NCBI RefSeq assembly: GCF_002575655.3
Contig: NC_053038.3
Location: forward strand, 144,972,885-145,036,884
Direction: 5' to 3'
Length of the DNA: 64,000 bases
Source: Aegilops tauschii subsp. strangulata
Lineage: Eukaryota; Streptophyta; Magnoliopsida; Poales; Poaceae
The notes below the pieces were generated by a model. It worked only from the letters and a program-made list of their open reading frames with translations. It searched no databases and had not been told where the DNA came from. Position 1 is the stretch's first letter. Each line of letters opens with the position of its first letter. The position numbers were made by a program, and so were the translations under genes. Positions 56,473 to 64,000 of the stretch are shown in pieces.

Positions 56473-57481
56473 AAGAAATGGTTACCATTTGCGTAGTGAA
56501 TGGGATACTTGTGTGATTTATGTCTTGAAAGCATTATAGGCTTTGTATGGAGTGTTTGGATGTCTTGTCAACTATGTAATAACCAGTATACTTTGTGATG
56601 CTTTTAAGTGTGGCACAACGTTTTACAAACTTTTTTCCGTGATGAGAATGTGGCTGAACAACTGTTTCACTCGTGTATGTTTTCTCGGGGATTTGTTTTC
56701 GTTAAGTTTTATTTTTTGCACTGAAGTGTTATACACTAGTTAAACTGAAACATTTTTTTTCAAGTGCATTATGAGTTGTTGCTGCAAAGTGAGATTTATT
56801 TTATTTTCATCTGTCCCAACCTAAGTTGACCTTTATAGTTTGTGTACGCTCTTTTCTTGTACTTATGGTATAGTTCTGTGAGTACTGAATTGTAATTTCA
56901 TACAGCGTAAGGCTTTTAAAATTGGTGTCACAATAGTATTTGTGGATGTAGCGTGAATGGAGTGACCCTTCCTTGTTATGTAGAACTTATGTCATATAAT
57001 GTGTTAGAACTGAAGTTATTTTGGGATTGAGATTATTTACGACGAAATTGTTACGTGATCTCTAGCCAGATTTTATTTAAATATAAGAAATTTAGCAAAA
57101 TTGAGAGCCAATATTTTGTTTGAACTTCTTGCATTTTAGTAGTTGAACTTCATAGTAAAAGTTAAACCACTCGTTTAAATTAGGTAATTTAACAGATAGC
57201 CCTATTAAGTTCATAATTATTTTTGTAGCATATTTAGTCGAACTTCAAAGTATCATTGTTTTTGTAGCATATTTTTAATCCTATTATCTGTGCTGAAGAG
57301 GTAAATTTATTTTATTTTTATATTTTAATTTAGAATTATTTTGCCTGCGAACATCTATTTGAACTTTTCTATAATCCGTTTTTGAACTTTTTTGTATTAG
57401 TTCATATTTCTTTGCCCCGCGCTCTGGTTTAATTTTGCGGGCTTTATGGGGTGGGGTGAGGAGAGTTTGGAGAGGAGGGAG
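56473..57481 (+). other. 3' UTR and AT-rich flank of the C48 gene
   Basis: About 1 kb of AT-rich sequence. The first 250 bases are a plausible 3' UTR. No further gene, inverted repeat pair or element end was found before the LTR of H at 57482; phrases such as TTGAACTT recur at 57120-57390 without forming a clear repeat array. Confidence 0.45.
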
Positions 57482-57951
57482 TGTCAGTACCAAAACCAGC
57501 AGATCTCGGGTAGGGGGTCCCGAACTGTGCGTCTAGGGTCGATGGTAACAGGAGACGGGGGACACGATGTTTACCCAGGTTCTGGCCCTCTCAACGGAGG
57601 TAATACCCTACTTCCTACTTGATTGATCTTGATGAATATGAGGGTTGCAAGAGCGGATCTAACACGAGATCGTAATGGCTAAACCCTAGAAGTCTAGCCT
57701 GTATGATTATGATTGCCTCTACGGACTAAACCCTCCGGTTCATATAGACACCTGAGGGGACTAGGGTTGTACAAAGTCGGTTACAGAGAAAGGAATCTAC
57801 ATATCCGAACGCCAAGCTTGCCATCCACACAAAGGAGAGTCCTATCCGGACACGGGAGAGAGTCTTTTGTTTTGTATCTTCACGGCCCATCAGTCCGGCC
57901 CTCGTCACATAGGCCGGACGCCCGAGGACCCCTTAATCCAGGACTCCCTCA
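57482..57951 (-). repeat. 3' LTR of element H
   Basis: 470 bp, TGTCAGTACC...CCCTCA on the + strand, aligning with the reverse complement of 32404-32874. It holds the 32-base segment lost from the 5' LTR of C, which shows that the loss in C is the derived state. Confidence 0.9.
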
Positions 57952-58375
57952 GTAGCCCCTGAACCAGGCTTCAATGACGGTTTGGCACGCAGATTATCTT
58001 CGGCATTGCAAGGCGGGTTCCTCCTCCGAATACTCCAAAACAACCTCCCAACAAAGAAACCATGTCCGACTTTGCAAAACAAGTACCAAACACACCCGCA
58101 GAGAGTATAATATTTCACGAGTCCAATGTACTGACAACTTTTGTAGCGTGAGATCATGTCCCTGCCCGGTCATTATTTCGAACCGTCTCTTAGCCTCCCG
58201 CTCCACGTTTCAAGATGCGGTTTTGTTGGCACGTCCTGTCGAAGCAGAGATCGTGTCCCCTTATTATGGGATTTTCATCAATACAGGTGTGGGTAATCCA
58301 ACCGCCCCGTTGGCATGATTCCTTGGGAATAGGCAAGTTTCAAGGCTTGTGAGGAGGCGTTCGATATTCATTGCC

Positions 58376-58383
58376 TTTATAAA
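58376..58383 (+). promoter_or_regulatory. TATA box of the antisense gene of element H
   Basis: TTTATAAA, 92 bp before the ATG at 58475 and about 425 bp from the 3' LTR, followed by a CT-rich stretch (CTTTTTCTTCCTCAACCTTTCC-like) that would be the 5' UTR. Confidence 0.55.
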
Positions 58384-58474
58384 GGGGCACAGACCCATCT
58401 TTTTCTTCCTCAACCTTTCCAACCTTGAGCTCCAGCACCCGGGTTTCAACTTAATCGCTCCAAGCCTCCCAGTC

Positions 58475-61400
58475 ATGTCCGGACCCAGCCTCCAAGGCCT
58501 GTGGGTGGCCTCCTCTGTCATAGAGGAGGATATCGTGAAGCTTTGGGCGGCAAGGTACATGACCGCGGAAATCCTCCACAGGCTCCCTGCTAAGGGGCAG
58601 GTTATTCCTACACCCAGATCCGGCGAGAGGGTCGTATTTATCTCCCACTTCCTTCGGGGGCTAGGGTTCTCTCTCCACCCCTTCGTTCATGGCCTCATGT
58701 TTTATTACGGACCAGATTTTAACGATCTAGCTCCGGATTCCTTTCTTCACATCTCGGCGTTCATCGTCATGTGCGAGGCCTTTCTCCGCATTCCCCCACA
58801 CTTCGGCTTATGGCTCAAGACCTTTAATGTGAAACCAAAGGTAGTCGATGGGGAGAAAGCGGAGTGTGGCCGTGCTACGGTGAGCAAGCTTGCCAATACT
58901 CCTTGGCCAAAGGGCTCCTTCATAGAAACTTCCAACCTGTGGCAGCGGGAGTGGTTTTACATCACTGAACCGCGCGGTACCAACTGGGCAGCTACATCCT
59001 CTTTCCGATCTGACCCTCCATTACGACTCGCATCATGGATTAACAAGGGGCTGGACTGGGGACCAATTGATGAAGTGCAGACGCTACAAAGCCGTATCCG
59101 GGGTCTCCTTGAAAAGGAAACCGGCCTCATCAACGTGATCCAGGTAATGCTAGTCCACCGGGTCCTATTGTGCCAGAGACGGCCTCTCCGCCTATGGGAG
59201 TTTAAATCCAGAAGGACCATGGACCCTTCAGCACTTCTTCAGCACAACGCATAGAGGGATGTGGAAGTTATTCTTCGGGACCCAAAAATAGTGGCTGGAT
59301 ACAACCGAGGACATCGGCCTCGACTGCAACCATCCGCATACCTCGGTAAGCACTCAACTCCTGAACACAGCTTAGTTAATTATCCTGTAACAATACACTA
59401 AGAAACCTATCTCCGACCAGGGCTGGATAAAGAAGGAGGTACAAATTAGGTGTTCGGCTCCACTCCCCGAAGACTCAGCTGATCCTGTGTTGACAAGGAT
59501 GCTGGCCCCGACACCGTATCAAGTGCCGGTGAAGGAGGTCAAGGAGGAGAGCAGAAAGGCCAAAGGTGGCCTCCACTCGAAAGGTACACCGGACGCTATG
59601 TCCGGGGAGACTGGAGCTCCCTCTTCTGAAGACGAAGGGGAAGAAGAAGCTGATATCTCTTCTCCCCATGGGAAGAAAAGGACTATCTCCGAAGATTTGG
59701 AGGTGGAGGATCCAAAGAGAGGGAGGGTGTCCCTGTCAACCGGTGCAGAAGATGATGCTGCACAGTTCCTCCGTAAGGACTAGCCCGTAGCCGAATCATA
59801 AGTGAACAAGGGTGTTTTAGACATCCCATTCTTTTCAGGTCACAAGGGTAACATCTTAAATATAAGTTTGCAGTCCGGCCCACAGTCTTCCTCAAAAGTC
59901 CTCCTCCTCGGGTGACCTGCTTCCGGAGATGATGGAAAGCGAGACGCCTCCACATTCTTCCTCGCCCCTTAGGGTGGACGACTTCGAGGTGTCGTCCCGG
60001 AGGGTCTCCCCCGATCACCAAGTAGCACGGGGGGCAATAAAGGCAGCGCCCGAAGGTGTGACCTCGGTCGTCAAGGGCCCGGGGTGTGCAGCCCCCATGG
60101 GGAATGACAATAGAGGCCCCGGACTATCCGGTTTACAGCCGGAGGCGACTCTAGGGTCGAGTAAACATATCCCTTCAAAGGGAGTTCATACTCCTGCAGC
60201 CGCTTCTAGGAGTCCGGAGGCGCCAGATACATTAATGGGCATGTTGCAGAATGCGTCCATCTCAGAGGAACATCGTACCTTAATGGGTATGGTAGTTGAG
60301 AGGATTCTGTCCGCAAGAAGCGGATTGAATGAAGCCTTCACGGGCCTACTAAGAGGCTTTGAGGTATGAATGTAATATCCTGACTACTCTTTACATGCAA
60401 AATGTGCCTGTGTATAGATAGTAGCCCCTGAGACTCTGGTCAGCTTCCACAGGGAGGCGATCAGAGGATCCAAAGATATGCTCAGGAAATAACATGAATA
60501 ATTTAAAAAACAGGCTGTTACGTCAATGACGACTGCCCCCGCTGCGGAAGTTGCTGATTTAAAGAAAAAACTTGAGTCAGCGGATGAGGACATTACTCTT
60601 ATTAACAGGCGGCTTGACGAGGCACAAGGTATGTTTTGGGTTAGTCAGCTTATGCATGTATAATAATATAAGCACGAAGCTGAAAATTATATACTGGGAC
60701 ATGCATAATTGTAGATGGTGCTGCTGCGGTTGAGACCCTTTGGGCTGAACTTGCCCGGGCCAAGGAGAAAGCCAGAGTGAGTAATGCGGCTGTCAAGAAG
60801 GCAGTTGCTGATTTAAAGGCCGAACAGGCCATTCGGCGCCAGTGCGAGGAGAGAATATCTACCATGGCGCAAGAGCTAAAGGATGCCACGCCCAGTGCAA
60901 ATCACTCGAAAAGGATAACAAAGCCAAGACGACCGATCTCGACAAGGCCTTACAAGAGGCGCGAGAGGCACCATCCGAGTCAAGAGCGGCTCGGGAGGAG
61001 ATTCGGCAAGCTGGGGAGATAGCGGCTAGTAAGCCCTTTCTTTTACAGACTAAATTCGGGGATCCGAAGTATGCCCCGCTTAATAAAATGTGGAGTTCTC
61101 CAGAATCGTTCTTGGACCTGCCGAAGAGTGTCGCCGATGCGGCGCGGTTTTACCAAGCGCAAGACGAACATGCAGTGGAGAAGCTTTTCTAGTCACAGTT
61201 CGATGGGCCAAAGCGTCTGCCGTTGCTGAATGAACAAATGGCCCAGTGGGCCGAGCTAAACAAGGTGTCCAGAGCTGCCATGGAGGAAGTCGTGGTCCGG
61301 CTGTGGCCAACTGAGCCAATTCTGAACAGTTATTTCGGTTTGGTGCCGCGACTTGTTGATGCAATGCCGCGTATCGACGTTGTTAAGCGGTCGGCATGCA

Positions 61401-61650
61401 TTGAAGGTGCACGAATGGCCTTTGCCCGCGTCAAGACGTACTAGGCGAAAATGAAGGCCACCGATGTTGCAGCAAACAATCCACCTGAGGGCAAAGACCA
61501 TTGCACGCTGGATGTCAGGACCGGTTTTCCAATAAACCGTTTATTGAGAAACCGCCCCTTTTGTCGGACCAGTGTAGAAGAATCCTCCTTACTGGTAGAC
61601 AAATCCTTGATACAGAAATCCAGAAGTACTAAATATTTTACAGGGTTGAG
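58475..61650 (+). pseudogene. Antisense multi-exon gene of element H (transposase_28-like domain, coiled coil)
   Basis: Same gene as on the - strand of C, better preserved. ATG 58475 opens MSGPSLQGLWVASSVIEEDI. The first exon is open for 260 codons with HFLRGLGFSLHPFVHGLMFY, FIVMCEAFLRIPPHFGLWLK, EWFYITEPRGTNWAA and NVIQVMLVHRVLLCQ, then TAG at 59252-59254 before a donor GTAAGC at 59346. An acidic/basic linker exon follows (59487-59783: SSEDEGEEEADISS, GKKRTISEDLEVEDPKRGRV). Next are 59929-60369, coiled coils (60525-60628, 60717-61020: DLKKKLESADEDITLI, ETLWAELARAKEKARVS) and the conserved end (61040-61440: FLDLPKSVADAARFYQ, VRLWPTEPILNSYFGLVPRL) with a TAG at 61189. Conservation with C across the whole order suggests a real gene. 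Function unknown. Confidence 0.78.
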
Positions 61651-62213
61651 CTGAGGCTGCTCAACAATTTATTACAAGCACGCCGATATAATACATAAGG
61701 GCGGATATGACACAAGGAGCATGGTGGCATAACTACTGACTCGTAATAAAAGTGGTGGTGGATTTGTCACAGTGAAGTGGGTGACATGACTCCTAAATCA
61801 TACAACTCATCAAGCTCCGGAGTGAGGCTCGATGACTTTTATTCTGGATAGCTGAAGCGTATATAATACAAGTGACCATTTCCAGGATCGCACGGGACTG
61901 ACTGGGACTCCTCTAGGCGTCGGAATCGCTATCGAACTCTTCATCCATAAGATCGCCTTCGTCAACATCTGGCCAAATCAACAAGCCAGGTGAGTACTAT
62001 GAAAGTATTCGCAAGACAGTCTGGACATAAGATATAACAAATGCAAACATGATGCACATGAGCAGGTTAATAATGCGCACTCAGCTAATAAAATTGCACT
62101 ACATGATAAATAAAAAGGAAGTCAGGCGGTAGTCCTCCCGAAATCCCAATGAAATAACTGAAGACCGACCGGGTGTCTGAAGCGACGCCTCGCAAGGTAA
62201 AAATAAATTAACA
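61651..62213. other. Element H, unannotated interior
   Basis: About 560 bases beyond the antisense gene with no ORF of note and no recognised repeat. A degenerate unit of the following tandem array may begin near 62150 (GACCGACCGGGTGTCTGAAG). Confidence 0.4.
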
Positions 62214-62664
62214 ATGCCGCAGTTGGGCGTCAGGGCGACACCACATAAAGGGCTTATATTGGAATATAAATGGCGGTGCGTGCCACAGTCGGACGTCTGA
62301 GCGACATCACATAAAGGGCTTATATCAAAAGTAAATAACAAGAGTGCCACAGTCGGACGTCTGAGCGACATCACATAAAGGGCTTATATCAAAAGTAAAT
62401 AACAAGAGTGCCACAGTCGGACCTCTGAGCGACATCACATAAAGGGCTTATATCAAAAGTAAATAACAAGAGTGCCAGAGTCGGACGTCTGAGCGACATC
62501 ACATAAAGGGCTTATATCAAAAGTAAATAACAAGAGTGCCACAGTTGGACGTCTGAGCGACATCACATAAAGGGCTTATATCAAAAGTAAATAACAAGAG
62601 TGCCATAGTCGGACGTCTGAGCGACATCACATAAAGGGCTTATATTTCATTATTCGCAATTCAA
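62214..62664. repeat. 64-bp tandem repeat array in element H
   Basis: Units start at 62281, 62345, 62409, 62473, 62537 and 62601, exactly 64 bases apart. Each begins TGCCACAGTCGGACGTCTGA and contains ATCACATAAAGGGCTTATAT. The last is cut after GGGCTTATAT, and a diverged 67-base unit precedes them at 62214-62280. Units differ by only one or two bases, so the array expanded or homogenised recently. Confidence 0.95.
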
Positions 62665-64000
62665 GTAGCTCATGAATTTAAATCATCTCAAGGAAATACT
62701 CAGGTACGTAATAATAAAATGGTTAGTCCATCCACAGGAATAACATTCAACCTGGTTTACCACTCATGTTTGTTCACCGGGGATTTTCACCGAGACTGAC
62801 ACAGATACTGATGCTGAGACGGACGGTGAGACTGATATTGATACTGATATGGATAAGTTTACCAAGATCCTTGACCATGGACACGGTTACTCGGATGGGT
62901 TTTGACTCTGCAGAGCTTGTACTTTTTAACCACAGCCAACGGGTTTCAGTAGTCATAAAGGACTAGTTCCGTTTACGGTATTTTAGGAGAAACACATCTA
63001 ACCAGTACACACCCATTCCACATTCCGCTGCCAGGAATCACCCTAGGCAACGTTCAAGAAAAACTTTAAGACGGGGAGGCTACAACCTCGCGTAGCATGG
63101 GATCAAATTTATATCGCGCGCTCTAAGGGGTGCCCTCCTCTCGGTCCCAACCGGAAACACCCATGCCCCCTGACCGGATGACTGGCTTTAATCCAGGGCC
63201 ATGGAACCCTCATCCCGGCCCCTCTATTTGGTGTGTACAAGGAAAGAGGTTTGCAACTTACTAAACCATATTCTTTGCAGAAAACATGTGGCAGCATGAA
63301 AAGGGGACGGACGGTAACGTGGCTCGATCCACGTTAACTCTGGAGTTTAACGGTTGACATAAGACTGGCATGCTTCAACAATACCAGCTTACCACCTTTC
63401 ATGTCACCACATGATCATGTTATCTCCCATCAAAAGATCACATCAAGTTTCGAAGCATACTGGTAGTTGCCTTGCATGCAATATAACACTCACTGATGCC
63501 CATATAAACATGCCATGCACCAACTATTCAAGCAAACATACAAAACACTCATCATATCAAAGGTTCGAACATGCTTGCCTGGTTCGGAGTAGTCGGAGTC
63601 TAGCTCGGCGAAGTTCGCGGCTCCGTCACCTCCTCCGGTATCTACGGTATAGAGAGAACGCGTACTAACGTAAATACCAAGTGTGCATAAAAGTTGTTCC
63701 AAATATTTTTCAAATAAATACTATAAAAAACTAGACAAAAAAATAAAACTGACAGAAAAAGAATCAACTAAAAAGCATCTTTTGTTTACAAGATATAAAG
63801 GTTTTAGTCCAAGGACTAATCTGTGATGAAACAGAAAGTCTCCAGGGGTTAGTTTATAAAAACAGAAAATGTTTCGTTTGGAAATACGCCAGCCTAGAAG
63901 GAAAACGTACTTTGCCCGAAAGCGCTTTCAGAAAACGGTTCGAATAAGAAGAGGAGATGCTGACAAGGGGGGTCCCACCCGTCAGGTTCAAACTTTGAAA
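62665..64000. other. Element H, unannotated interior to window end
   Basis: No gag or pol motif is recognised on either strand. A short GACTGATA-type low-complexity stretch (about 62790-62865) would encode Thr-Asp repeats on the + strand. The rest looks like the non-coding spacer expected between the antisense gene and gag-pol of the element, comparable to 27518-28730 in C. Confidence 0.45.

Larger units (their letters stand above)
57482..64000 (-). mobile_element. Element H: gypsy element related to C, right part outside window
   Basis: A - strand element. The 3' LTR (57482-57951) is the reverse complement of the LTRs of C, and GTAGCCCCTGAACC beside it is the complement of the same polypurine tract (GGTTCAGGGGCTAC). 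Then come the antisense gene on the + strand (58475-61650), a 64-bp tandem array (62214-62664) and unannotated sequence to the window end. gag, any pol and the 5' LTR would lie to the right. The left flanking pentamer is GGGAG (57477-57481). Confidence 0.85.

Noticed and set aside
62214..62664. CRISPR-like array
   Set aside because: Whole 64-base units are near-identical, with no conserved-repeat/variable-spacer pattern, and the genome is a plant nuclear one.

Overview
The window looks like intergenic DNA of a large grass genome, most probably Triticeae (wheat, barley, Aegilops). It holds almost nothing but nested LTR retrotransposons with Triticeae-style long terminal repeats, plus a LINE, a CACTA element, a Harbinger/Tourist-type element and one host-like gene with short plant introns. 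There is no bacterial or organellar gene, no rRNA or tRNA gene and no CRISPR array. Family assignments come from reading motifs and repeat ends; no database search was possible.

Layout. Element A is a Tat-type Ty3/gypsy element on the + strand. Its 5' LTR starts about 33 bases left of the window and its 3' LTR ends at 52275, so A and its passengers fill about 52 kb. A is opened by: (1) a 5'-truncated LINE (- strand, 5038-20496), itself split by chromovirus B (5429-19317, two 4.1 kb LTRs); (2) gypsy element C (23792-32874), which has gag and protease but no reverse transcriptase or integrase; (3) Harbinger-like element D (34790-44808), split by gypsy element E (35796-44733, - strand), which is split by CACTA element F (40714-42447); (4) solo LTR G (46812-51134). 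Target site duplications were found for every inserted element whose two ends lie inside the window, although those of E, G and the LINE each carry one mismatch. To the right of A are the last six exons of a Ulp1/SENP-like (C48) cysteine peptidase gene (52276-56472). One of these exons is split by the small gypsy element I (53329-55924). From 57482 to the window end lies element H, a - strand relative of C whose 5' half is beyond the window.

Most notable. A, C/H and E each carry, beside gag-pol, a separate gene on the opposite strand. In each case its TATA box lies about 240-430 bp inside the 3' LTR and points into the element. In A and C/H this is a multi-exon gene with a conserved N-terminal domain of the 'putative gypsy type transposon' kind followed by coiled coils. 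In E it is an uninterrupted 271-codon ORF with a B3-like DNA-binding domain, open while the gag and pol of the same element are wrecked. The C48 gene is also striking: removing the insertions and their duplications gives back one open reading frame with the catalytic His, Asp and Cys in place.

Age order. By eye the LTRs of A differ at roughly one base in eight to ten, while those of B, C and E differ much less. This agrees with the nesting order, A being the oldest.
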